NCBI GenBank assembly: GCA_016218905.1
Contig: JACRCS010000484.1
Coordinates: forward strand, 1-8,607
DNA: 8,607 nucleotides
Origin: Deltaproteobacteria bacterium
Lineage (GTDB): Bacteria; Desulfobacterota_C; Deferrisomatia; Deferrisomatales; JACRMM01
Direction of reading: 5' to 3'
The first letter of the stretch is position 1; each line of letters opens with the position of its first letter. This document shows positions 1 through 5,955 of the stretch, piece by piece. The translations under genes and the position numbers were made by a program. Under the pieces are notes generated by a model that saw only the letters and a list, made by a program, of their open reading frames with translations, had not been told where the DNA came from and did not search any database.

Positions 1-282
1 CATCAACAGTGCGTAGAGGATGCCCGCCGCGACCGTAATGAGCGCGTTCGTCCATCGCAATCCGGCAAACGGTTCGAGCAGTCGCTTTGCCCGTGCCCGG
101 CCGAGACTGCCCTTCAGGATGAGAACCAGGGCGAGGACTCCCAAAACCACGCTTGACCATAAGAGCACGAAGCCGGCACCGGGGTTGGAGAACTCACCGT
201 GTCCGAGTTCGAATGCTTTCACGAAGACGAAGACGGCCAGCCCCAACGAGAGGCTTCCGCTCAGAACATCTTGTCGGTTCAC
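1..282 (-). CDS. tctB: TctB-family subunit of a tripartite tricarboxylate transporter, N-terminal part (cut by left edge)
   Basis: The visible 94 residues form the N-terminal part of a small membrane protein. Hydrophobic segments lie near residues 8-24, 35-57 and 78-94. The start region NRQDVLSGSLSLG and the PGAGF motif at 34-38, just before the second segment, match the TctB pattern of a short cytoplasmic start, a first helix, a Pro-Gly turn and a second helix. In this family TctB is the small membrane subunit. It works with the large channel TctA and a periplasmic binding protein TctC to import carboxylates. tctA would be expected off the left edge. I chose GTG at 282 because GAGGAAGAGG sits about 5 nt upstream. 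An in-frame GTG at 303 overlaps the flavoprotein stop (GTGA) and would add 7 residues. It is last in the visible operon. The family call rests on short motifs and hydrophobicity, so it is good but not certain. Confidence 0.72.
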   Translation of the reverse strand, partial: MNRQDVLSGSLSLGLAVFVFVKAFELGHGEFSNPGAGFVLLWSSVVLGVLALVLILKGSLGRARAKRLLEPFAGLRWTNALITVAAGILYALLM

Positions 283-299
283 GGGTACCTCTTCCTCGT

Positions 300-2057
300 T
301 CACGGGTTCGAGGGACGGCTCCCTTCGATCCTCTTCAGCGCCTCTTGGAAGGTGAAGTTGTCGGAGTAGTAGCGCGTGGGCCTGACAGGGTAGCGGTCGA
401 GCGGGACCGGCTTCGTGCGAAGCTTGATGCCGTCGCCGTCCAGGCCTGCCAGGATCCAGCACATCCAATTCGCGTCGTCGCGGTCCGGATGATCGAGCCT
501 GAAGTGGCCCGCCCGCGACTCTGCTCTCATCAGTGAAGCTCTGAGGAAGAGCTCGGCCACGAGCCCGATCTCTTGGACTTCGATCTTGCGCATGAGCCCG
601 TGGGGGTCCTTCGCCTCGACCCGCGGCAGCACCTCGGCGCGAAGCTCTTCGATCCGAGAGAGGGCGCGGGTCAGGCTCGCGGAGTGTTTCAGCAGCGCGA
701 CGTCTTGGCCGAAGATCGCCCTCCGGATCTCGTCCAGCGCCTCGGACGCCGTCGGTCCCCGGTCGGCGCGCCCGGCTATCAGCGTGTTTTTCGCCTCGCC
801 CCGTTGCGCCGCGCTCGTGCCGCCGGGCTCGACGCCGCTCGCGTACGTCCCGGCGCACTCGCCCGTGATGCTCCCGAGCACCTGACAGAGCGCGAGGGAG
901 AGGCCCCCGGCGTAGACCGTCGGGTCGGTCGTTCTCGTCCGGCCCGAAGCGAAGAGACCGGGCACGGCCGTTCGGCCCTGGGTATCGGCTTCGACGCCCC
1001 CGACGCTCCACCTCTGCTGTGCGATCCACTCGAGCTTGTCCTCGAAGAAGTCCATGCCCAGCTCGTCCTTGAGCCGCCGGTAGTTGATGCCCATCCATCC
1101 GTCGCCCTTCGGCTTGACCATCTCGACGGCGGCGGGCGGCATCCCGCTGCAATCCAGGAAGAACGGCCCGTTGCCCGCGAGCGTCTCGAGCGCCATCCCT
1201 CTCGAAACGAAGCTCGGGTCGGTATTCGTGCCGAAGACGGGAGAGTACTTGTCCATGAACACCTCCCCCTTGGCATTGACCAGCTTCGCACCCAGCGGCA
1301 GGAGATGGGTCTGGCCCTCCCACTGGAAATGGCGGGGCATGATCCAAACCCGGTTGAACTCCATGTTGCTGACTTCGAGGCCCGCCTTCAGGCCGATCCC
1401 GATGCCGCCTCCGGCGCACGTGTTGTGATGGTAGGAGGTCTTGAAGCCGCTGTGGCCGAGGGCCAGAACGACCGCCTTGGCCCGGAACGTCTCGATCCGA
1501 CCGGTCGTCGTCTGGAAGCCGAGGGCACCGGTCGCCCGCTCTCCGTCGTGAAGGACGTCCGTGATCATGATTCGGCCCACGCGCCGGACGCCGATCCTTT
1601 CGCACTCCCGAACCAGGCAGGAGACCATGTTTCTCCCGCCCATCCCGAAGGGCTCGCCGATGTAACACCTGACGTGGGAGAGCGCTCTTTGGGGAATCGA
1701 CTTCAATCGGCCCTCGGCGTCCGTCATGAAGCGGTACCCGAGTCCCTGAAGCTTGTGGATGATCTCGGAGGATCCCTTCAGGATGGTCTGGAGGAGTTCT
1801 TGGTCGCAGAGGCCTTCGTAGTAGTAGACCAGGTCCTCGAGAGACTTCTCGAGGCTGTCTTCCGGCGGGATGACTCCAACGATCGCCCCTCCCGACATCG
1901 CAGCCTGGCCCCCCCAATCCCTGGGCCCCTTGTCTACGATCAAGACCCGCTCGACCCGCTCCTTGGCTTTCAGGGCGCACCAGAGGCCGGTCACGCCGCC
2001 CCCCACCACGAGCACATCGCACTCGGAGACCGCTTCGGTAGCGTTACCGCCGTCCAT
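300..2057 (-). CDS. FAD-dependent oxidoreductase, fumarate reductase/succinate dehydrogenase/AprA-like flavoprotein
   Basis: This 585-residue soluble flavoprotein has the layout of the FAD_binding_2 family. The dinucleotide-binding start VVGGGVTGL is at 17-25. The flavin-facing stretch CAGGGIGIGLKAG is at 214-226, Arg286 lies in the capping region, and GGLSLALCQVLG is at 384-395. The C-terminal domain contains ESRAGHFRLDHPDRDD (513-528), typical of SdhA/FrdA-type proteins. No signal peptide or membrane segment is visible, so it should be cytoplasmic. Where fumarate reductases carry the catalytic His of the HxxxGG motif, this protein has Arg349 (QRWSVGG). That argues against a standard fumarate reductase or succinate dehydrogenase. 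The ferredoxin gene directly upstream overlaps it by 14 nt, as expected for a flavoprotein-iron-sulfur pair. GAAGGGGG precedes the ATG. The gene order resembles aprB-aprA, but the ferredoxin is too short for AprB. The substrate is unknown; an organic acid brought in by the linked transporter is the best guess. Confidence 0.88.
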   Translation of the reverse strand: MDGGNATEAVSECDVLVVGGGVTGLWCALKAKERVERVLIVDKGPRDWGGQAAMSGGAIVGVIPPEDSLEKSLEDLVYYYEGLCDQELLQTILKGSSEIIHKLQGLGYRFMTDAEGRLKSIPQRALSHVRCYIGEPFGMGGRNMVSCLVRECERIGVRRVGRIMITDVLHDGERATGALGFQTTTGRIETFRAKAVVLALGHSGFKTSYHHNTCAGGGIGIGLKAGLEVSNMEFNRVWIMPRHFQWEGQTHLLPLGAKLVNAKGEVFMDKYSPVFGTNTDPSFVSRGMALETLAGNGPFFLDCSGMPPAAVEMVKPKGDGWMGINYRRLKDELGMDFFEDKLEWIAQQRWSVGGVEADTQGRTAVPGLFASGRTRTTDPTVYAGGLSLALCQVLGSITGECAGTYASGVEPGGTSAAQRGEAKNTLIAGRADRGPTASEALDEIRRAIFGQDVALLKHSASLTRALSRIEELRAEVLPRVEAKDPHGLMRKIEVQEIGLVAELFLRASLMRAESRAGHFRLDHPDRDDANWMCWILAGLDGDGIKLRTKPVPLDRYPVRPTRYYSDNFTFQEALKRIEGSRPSNP

Positions 2058-2292
2058 CGGAGCCCCCTTCGGCGGTGAGGGTCGGCGGCAAGACTTCCTT
2101 AAAGGGGTGGACCTTGATGGCGTTCGACGGGCAGCGGACTTCGCATTCGAAGCACGTCATGCAGTCCTCCCCGTAGGCCACGTAGGCTCGACGCGGTTGA
2201 GCAGAGGCGTCCAGCCGCAGCACGTCGAGGGGACAAACTTCAACGCAGATTCCGCATCCCAAGCACCTGGTTGCGTCAAGGTCCGAGATCAT
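2044..2292 (-). CDS. 2x[4Fe-4S] ferredoxin-family protein, partner of the flavoprotein
   Basis: This 82-residue protein has two complete CxxCxxCxxxCP motifs, CLGCGICVEVCP (Cys10, 13, 16, 20) and CMTCFECEVRCP (Cys44, 47, 50, 54). It should therefore bind two [4Fe-4S] clusters and act as a cytoplasmic one-electron carrier. The ATG is preceded by GGAGG with 5-nt spacing. It lies 35 nt after the GntR stop, and its 3' end overlaps the flavoprotein start by 14 nt, which suggests translational coupling and a stable complex. The arrangement is like the AprB/AprA pair of adenylylsulfate reductase, but AprB is about 150 residues with a long C-terminal tail. This one ends soon after the second cluster. 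Its electron donor or acceptor cannot be read from the sequence. Confidence 0.92.
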   Translation of the reverse strand: MISDLDATRCLGCGICVEVCPLDVLRLDASAQPRRAYVAYGEDCMTCFECEVRCPSNAIKVHPFKEVLPPTLTAEGGSDGRR

Positions 2293-2327
2293 GGAAGCCT
2301 CCGCCCTAGAGGGGGACCGAAGAGGGG

Positions 2328-2975
2328 TCAGGGGGGGAACGGGTGGCTGATCAGGAAGCTCCTCAGGTTCTCCCTCGCCTGGTTCAGGTGCTGCCGCATG
2401 GCTGAAGCGGCTTTGGACGGATTGCGGCTGGCGATGGCCTTCAATATCTCGTCGTGGCCCGCCTGATAGGTGTCGATCGTGCCGTGCAAACTCAGCAGAA
2501 GGCCCCGGTTCCTATAGGTCCTGTTCCGGAGCTGCGCGATTTGGTCGGCAAGTATCGGATTGCCGCACGATGTGCGTATGAGATCGTGGAACGAGTAGTT
2601 ATAGGAAAACCACTTAGGGTACTCCATCGCCTTCCTTGCAAGGACGAGCTGTTGATTGAGGGTGCTCAGGCTCTGGAGGGCTGAGTCGTCGCATTCCCCG
2701 GCCAAGCGTTCGGCGGCGTGCGCCTCAAGGACCGAGAGCGTCTCGTAGATCCAGCACAGCTCATCCACCGAGAGCTTTCGTACGAAGGCTCCTCGGTTCG
2801 GGATGACCTCGATGTAGCCTTCCATCTGGAGCTGCCGGAAGGCTTCTCGAAGAGGAGTCCTGCCGACGCCGAACGTGTCGCAGAGCGAGAGCTCGGCCAG
2901 CTTCTCCCCCGGACTCAACTGGCCGCAGGTGATGGCTTCTCGTATGGAGCTGTATGCTCGTTCCCGTTCGTTCAT
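2328..2975 (-). CDS. GntR-family transcriptional regulator, FCD (FadR) subfamily
   Basis: The protein has 215 residues from the ATG at 2975. A winged helix-turn-helix fills about residues 1-66, with the typical GntR stretch GRTPLREAFRQLQMEGYIEV (38-57) and the wing after it. The all-helical FCD effector domain follows. Its usual metal or acid-binding positions are visible as Asn126-x3-His130, His174 and His196; the first is normally Asp. Members of this subfamily usually repress a neighbouring catabolic operon and release DNA on binding a small carboxylate. It is first in the operon with the ferredoxin, flavoprotein and TctB genes, so it is likely their regulator and its own. An in-frame TTG at 2993 would add six residues encoded by the operator-like repeat. 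I prefer the ATG because AGGA lies 6 nt upstream. By eye its GC content is slightly below that of the genes to the right. Confidence 0.93.
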   Translation of the reverse strand: MNERERAYSSIREAITCGQLSPGEKLAELSLCDTFGVGRTPLREAFRQLQMEGYIEVIPNRGAFVRKLSVDELCWIYETLSVLEAHAAERLAGECDDSALQSLSTLNQQLVLARKAMEYPKWFSYNYSFHDLIRTSCGNPILADQIAQLRNRTYRNRGLLLSLHGTIDTYQAGHDEILKAIASRNPSKAASAMRQHLNQARENLRSFLISHPFPP

Positions 2976-2993
2976 ATGCAATCCTGCATGCAA
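2976..2993. promoter_or_regulatory. Operator-like 18-bp repeat, proximal copy, overlapping the gntR ribosome-binding site
   Basis: The plus-strand sequence ATGCAATCCTGCATGCAA ends directly against the gntR start codon and is repeated perfectly at 3047-3064. It contains the inverted pair ATGCA-N4-TGCAT followed by GCAA. Read in the gene direction it holds the AGGA ribosome-binding site. A small palindromic site next to the regulator's own start suits a GntR dimer and suggests autorepression. This is inferred from position and symmetry. Confidence 0.62.
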
Positions 2994-3046
2994 CCACTCT
3001 CGAAAGAAAATCCGGCCTCAGTAGATCCTTCGGGTCACCGTTACGC

Positions 3047-3064
3047 ATGCAATCCTGCATGCAA
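3047..3064. promoter_or_regulatory. Operator-like 18-bp repeat, distal copy
   Basis: This is a perfect second copy of ATGCAATCCTGCATGCAA, starting 71 bp from the start of the proximal copy, or about 6.8 helical turns. The two copies face the same way. The 53 bp between them, together with the leader, probably hold the transcription start of the gntR operon, but I see no convincing -35/-10 pair there. Two spaced identical sites suggest cooperative binding or a small loop by the GntR protein. Confidence 0.6.
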
Positions 3065-3278
3065 AGCGGCCCGTGAAGGACCCCGCCCCCGAGCAGGGGG
3101 TATCTGCCGCTGCGGAAAATACATCTTCGTTTGGGCGGAGCGCAATGGGAATTTTGGCTCGGTATCATAGGGGTTCAGGGCTTTGCGCAAGTCGCGAGTT
3201 CAAGGCGCATGCATTTTTGAAACGCATGTTCAGGAATTCTTTGAACCGCGCCGGATTTGCCAGAGAGCTGGCTGCGCC
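3065..3278. other. Intergenic region between nosL 3' end and gntR operator, no gene seen
   Basis: With the two operators, this forms a gene-free stretch of about 300 bp between two minus-strand operons. I see no conserved coding frame, RNA gene or clear rho-independent terminator. A TATGAT-like hexamer (minus strand, 3164-3169) could be a -10 element, but it has no good -35 partner. CGCATGCA at 3206-3213 repeats 8 bp also found at 3045-3052, across the left edge of the distal operator, and may be a chance match or a weak half-site. Confidence 0.5.
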
Positions 3279-3746
3279 TCAGTGCTGGTGTTTTGGCTTC
3301 GTGTCCTCGTACGCCGCCGCCATCACCTCCGGGAAGGTCACGCGTCTCCCCCCGAACTCCTCGATGAAGGCCTGGGCGGCCTCTTCGGTGGAGAAGGCCC
3401 ACTTCGGGTGCATGGTCATGACCCCCCTGCGGCTTCCTCCCATCACCCAGAACGCGGTCCTCGCGTCGATCAGCTCCCGGGTCCGGTAGTCGGCCACCAG
3501 GATGGCGGAGACCTCCTGTTCCCCCCTTCGGGAGATCTCCACCGCCGCGCACGTGATGCTGCAGGTCGACCGCGTCGTTCCGTCTCGGAACTTCACGACG
3601 GCCCTGCTGAAGTCGTGCTTCTCTCGGCTCATCTTGCAGAGGCTGCAGGTGGGGACGGACTGGACGTCCTCCTGGGCGCCGTCGGCCGCCGCGGCGAGGG
3701 CGAGAAGGAGCAAGAGCGGAAGGGCGAACAACCATCGGATCTGCAT
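3279..3746 (-). CDS. nosL: NosL-family copper-binding protein
   Basis: The protein has 155 residues. A cleavable-type signal peptide (about 1-24, WLFALPLLLLLALAAAADGA) predicts export. The mature part opens with CSLCKM (Cys34, Cys37, Met39), the Cu(I)-binding signature of NosL, then His44 and a second pair CSITC (Cys62, Cys66). The rest follows NosL: VADYRTRELIDARTAFWV (84-101), a Met/His patch at 110-113, an aromatic-rich helix, and a short His-containing tail (KHQH). Classical NosL is an outer-membrane-anchored lipoprotein that supplies copper to nitrous oxide reductase. Here there is no lipobox cysteine, so it is probably soluble in the periplasm or held by an uncleaved signal. It is last in the operon, after the ATPase and a repeat array. 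Its AGGGAG ribosome-binding site lies within the array's edge. No nosZ, nosD, nosF or nosY gene is visible, so the client cuproprotein is unknown. Confidence 0.86.
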   Translation of the reverse strand: MQIRWLFALPLLLLLALAAAADGAQEDVQSVPTCSLCKMSREKHDFSRAVVKFRDGTTRSTCSITCAAVEISRRGEQEVSAILVADYRTRELIDARTAFWVMGGSRRGVMTMHPKWAFSTEEAAQAFIEEFGGRRVTFPEVMAAAYEDTKPKHQH

Positions 3747-3751
3747 GGGTC

Positions 3752-3867
3752 TCCCTAATTTCGAATTCCGAATTTCGAATTCCGAATTCCTGACGACCTG
3801 ATCCCTAATTCCGAATTCCGAATTCCGAATACCGAATTTCGAATTCCGAATTCCGAATTCCTGACGA
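3752..3867 (-). repeat. Duplicated AATTCCG heptamer module
   Basis: There are two copies of one composite unit: TCCCTAATT at one end, a run of 7-nt units (AATTCCG with AATTTCG and AATACCG variants), and AATTCCTGACGA at the other end. Copy 1 is 3752-3796 (45 nt) and copy 2 is 3802-3867 (66 nt). They differ by 21 nt, exactly three units, and are separated by five bases. The array contains eight GAATTC hexamers. On the minus strand it supplies the last 20 codons and the TAG stop of the ATPase gene, the whole ATPase-nosL gap, and the AGGGAG in front of nosL. Heptamer arrays of this sort are known between genes in several phyla, such as the STRR elements of cyanobacteria. What generates them is unknown. 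Confidence 0.9.
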
Positions 3868-4551
3868 ATGGATCTCGCCGTCCCGCATCTCGACTACCCG
3901 GTCCGAGAGCTTCGCGAGCTCCGGGTTATGGGTCACGACGACGACCGTGAGCCCGTCATTGCGGTTGAGGTCCTTCAGGACGCGGCCGATCTCGGCCGAG
4001 CGCTTCGTGTCGAGGTTTCCGGTGGGCTCGTCCGCGAGGAGGATCTTCGGGCGATTGACGAGCGCCCGCGCGATGGCGACCCGCTGCATCTCGCCGCCCG
4101 AGATCTGGTCGGGCAGGTGCTTTGCGCGGTTCTCGATCCCGAGCTCCGCCAACAGCCGCGAAGCCTCTTCTTCGGCCCCGGGCTTGCGGTAGAAGGTGAG
4201 GGGGAGGAGCACGTTCTCGCGGACCGTGAGCGTCGGGACGAGGTAGAAGTTCTGGAAGATGTAGCCGAACGTGGTCCTCCGGATCCTCGTCAGCTCGCGC
4301 TCGGAGAGGCGCTTCCGGTCTCCGAAGATGGGCGCCCCGCCCACGGACAGCTCCCCCGAGGTCGGGTTGTCGAGGCAGCCGAGGAGGTTTACGAGCGTCG
4401 TCTTCCCGGAGCCGGAGGGCCCGACGAAGCAGACGAACTCCCCGGCTTCGATCCGAAGGGAGGCGTCCCGGACGGCGTAGATCTCCTCGCTCCCTCTCCG
4501 GTAGGTCTTCGTCAGCCGCCGCGCGTCGAGGGCCGTCCCATCGGCGCTCAT
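3805..4551 (-). CDS. ABC transporter ATP-binding protein, LolD/MacB subfamily
   Basis: The ATPase has 248 residues and every core motif: Walker A GPSGSGKT (44-51), Q-loop Gln100, signature SGGEMQR (151-157), Walker B ILLADE (170-175) followed by PTGNLD, and H-loop His208. The LLADEPTGNLD spacing and small size place it with LolD, MacB and FtsE, the partners of FtsX-type permeases. It should sit on the inner face of the membrane and drive the adjacent permease. The ATG overlaps the permease stop (ATGA), which fixes the start although the frame stays open far upstream. The family would normally end near the GEIHS at 226-229. Here residues 229-248 are read from the heptamer module, giving a 7-residue-period tail (GIRNSEF, EIRYSEF, GIRN). 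Catalysis should be unaffected. The transported substrate is unknown, but the neighbours suggest copper or cuproprotein maturation. Confidence 0.95.
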   Translation of the reverse strand: MSADGTALDARRLTKTYRRGSEEIYAVRDASLRIEAGEFVCFVGPSGSGKTTLVNLLGCLDNPTSGELSVGGAPIFGDRKRLSERELTRIRRTTFGYIFQNFYLVPTLTVRENVLLPLTFYRKPGAEEEASRLLAELGIENRAKHLPDQISGGEMQRVAIARALVNRPKILLADEPTGNLDTKRSAEIGRVLKDLNRNDGLTVVVVTHNPELAKLSDRVVEMRDGEIHSSGIRNSEFEIRYSEFGIRN

Positions 4552-5744
4552 CGCCCGGCCTCGCTCCGGATCGCCTCGAGAGGACGGATCCGGCCGGCCC
4601 TCCAGGCAGGGTAGAAGCCGCTCACGAGCCCGATCCCCACGATGGTGGCGAGCGCGAATCCCGCGAGCCGCAGGTCGATGTAGACGAGGCCCCCGCTTGG
4701 CGCGTAGGGCAGGAGCCGGCGCACGAGGACCTCCGTGAACTTCGACAGCCCGAAGGCGGCCGCGATCCCGACGCTCCCGCCGAGGGTGCAGAGGATCAGC
4801 GTCTCGAGCCAGACGAGCTTGAAGATGTCCCAGGGCATGGCTCCGATCGTCTTCAGGATACCGATCTCCTGGAGCCGCTCGAGCACCGACATGAGGATCG
4901 TGTTCACCACGCCTACCATGGCGATCAGGATGGCGATGGCCGCGATGGAGAGGACCATCACCTTGGCCGTGGAGATGAGGCCCATGATCGTCTGCTTCAC
5001 CTGGACGAGGCTCACCACCTGGACGTCGGGAAGCTTGTAGAGTTTCTCCTCGAGCTCGGCCATCTTGGCGTCCTTCCTCACCTTGAGCCCGATGCTCGTG
5101 AGCTCGCCTCCCTTCCCGAAGACGCGCTGGAGCGTCTTGATCGGGATAAAGGTCGTTCCGTCGTCCTGGGTGCCGGTCCGCTTGAGGATGCCGACCACCT
5201 TCAGGGGCACGTTCTTCTCCGGGATGAGCGTCAAGTCCCCCACCTCGCGCTGCTCGAGCTCGGCGGCCTCGAACCCCATGACGCACTCGGCCGCGTTCTC
5301 GTCCGTGAACCAGCCGCCCTGGCTGAACTCGAGGAACGGCTTCATGCGCGGAAAGGTCTTGGGGTCGACGCCGAGATAGGCGCTGATCCCTCCGCTTTCG
5401 CCCTTATTGGGATCGAAGACGGCCTGCATCAGCATGGGAGTGACCTTCTCGACCTCCGGCTCCCGGCTCACCTCCTCGGCGATCGACTGCTTCATGTACT
5501 TCAGCCCCGTGCCCCCCTTGAGCATCATCGTGGCCGCCTCATAGGGACAGCCCTTGGCGGTAACGATCATCTGGAAGCCCAGGTTGTCGATGTCCCGGTT
5601 GAGGGCCCTCTCGTAGCCCTGGTTGAACCCGAGGAGGCTCACCAACACCCAGGAGGAGAGGGCGATTCCGACGACAGTGAGCTGACTCCGGGTCTTCTTG
5701 CGGAGCAGGTTCTTGTAGGCGACTTGGAGGCTTCCGATTCTCAT
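4548..5744 (-). CDS. FtsX/MacB-type ABC transporter permease
   Basis: This 398-residue protein has the four-helix MacB/FtsX plan. TM1 is about 21-40, a large extracytoplasmic domain spans about 41-260, and TM2-TM4 are near 261-285, 310-333 and 359-381. The coupling segment ERLQEIGILKTIGA (289-302) and the C-terminal FYPAWRAGRIRPLEAIR (377-393) are typical of the family. Such permeases usually work by mechanotransmission on periplasmic or lipoprotein substrates rather than by opening a channel. The ectodomain starts with a striking GCPYEAATMM (65-74), a Cys-Pro and a Met pair that could bind a soft metal. The only other cysteine in the ectodomain is Cys154. The gene overlaps the ATPase gene by 4 nt. 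The heptamer array ends about 7 nt before its ATG, and no proper Shine-Dalgarno is visible, only GAAAAG. Low translation, or coupling to the upstream gene, is possible. Confidence 0.93.
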   Translation of the reverse strand: MRIGSLQVAYKNLLRKKTRSQLTVVGIALSSWVLVSLLGFNQGYERALNRDIDNLGFQMIVTAKGCPYEAATMMLKGGTGLKYMKQSIAEEVSREPEVEKVTPMLMQAVFDPNKGESGGISAYLGVDPKTFPRMKPFLEFSQGGWFTDENAAECVMGFEAAELEQREVGDLTLIPEKNVPLKVVGILKRTGTQDDGTTFIPIKTLQRVFGKGGELTSIGLKVRKDAKMAELEEKLYKLPDVQVVSLVQVKQTIMGLISTAKVMVLSIAAIAILIAMVGVVNTILMSVLERLQEIGILKTIGAMPWDIFKLVWLETLILCTLGGSVGIAAAFGLSKFTEVLVRRLLPYAPSGGLVYIDLRLAGFALATIVGIGLVSGFYPAWRAGRIRPLEAIRSEAGR

Positions 5745-5750
5745 GGCTTT

Positions 5751-5948
5751 TCAGTTATCGGTTATCAGTTATCAGTTATCAGTGATCAGTGATCAGTGAT
5801 CAGTGATCAGTGATCAGTGATCAGCGGTCAGTGAACAGTGGTAGGTTGCGAGTTCTCAGTTGTCAGTATCGGTCTCGGTTGTCGGTCTCGTTATCGGTTC
5901 TCGGTTCTGGCTCTTGCTCCTGATAACTGATAACTGAGAACTGATAAC
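5751..5948 (-). repeat. TCAGTKA heptamer array with inverted arms, between the YtkA-like gene and the permease
   Basis: Thirteen consecutive 7-nt units run from 5751 to 5841 (TCAGTTA first, then six perfect TCAGTGA, then degenerate units). Decayed versions follow (CGGTCTC, TTATCGG and similar). A short inverted array (TGATAAC, TGAGAAC) lies at 5920-5948. Arms 5754-5782 and 5920-5948 are complementary over 29 positions with two mismatches, enclosing about 137 nt. The unit is open on the plus strand but reads stops in all three minus-strand frames (GATAACTGATAA). It fills nearly all of the 211-nt gap and could form a strong hairpin in the operon mRNA. Confidence 0.88.
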
Positions 5949-5955
5949 GTCCTTC

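Noticed and set aside
20..536. Short plus-strand open frames at the left edge
   Set aside because: They read Arg/Ser/Pro-rich sequence without motifs. The minus strand here encodes the TctB start and the flavoprotein C-terminus.
573..2078. A 501-codon plus-strand open frame opposite the flavoprotein gene
   Set aside because: It is an antisense shadow in GC-rich DNA. The minus strand encodes a complete FAD enzyme with recognisable motifs, while the plus-strand read has no domain or signal.
300..2292. Adenylylsulfate reductase (aprBA)
   Set aside because: The order is similar, but the ferredoxin is 82 residues without the AprB tail, and the flavoprotein has an SdhA-like C-terminal domain. No other sulfur-oxidation or sulfate-reduction gene is in view.
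3279..3746. Evidence for nitrous oxide respiration
   Set aside because: NosL alone does not show it. No nosZ, nosD, nosF, nosY or nosR gene is in the window, and the linked ABC transporter is of the LolD/FtsX class.
3757..3861. Cloning artefact from the eight GAATTC (EcoRI) hexamers
   Set aside because: The hexamers arise automatically from AATTCCG tandem units. The sequence on both sides continues as one operon and no vector-like sequence is seen.
3805..5286. A 493-residue ATPase with a long N-terminal extension or fusion
   Set aside because: Residues before position 4551 are an out-of-frame read of the permease gene, rich in Arg/Gly/His. The ATG at 4551 overlaps the permease stop as ATGA and gives the normal ATPase N-terminus.
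5751..5841. CRISPR array
   Set aside because: Units are 7 nt, head to tail and without spacers; no cas gene is nearby.
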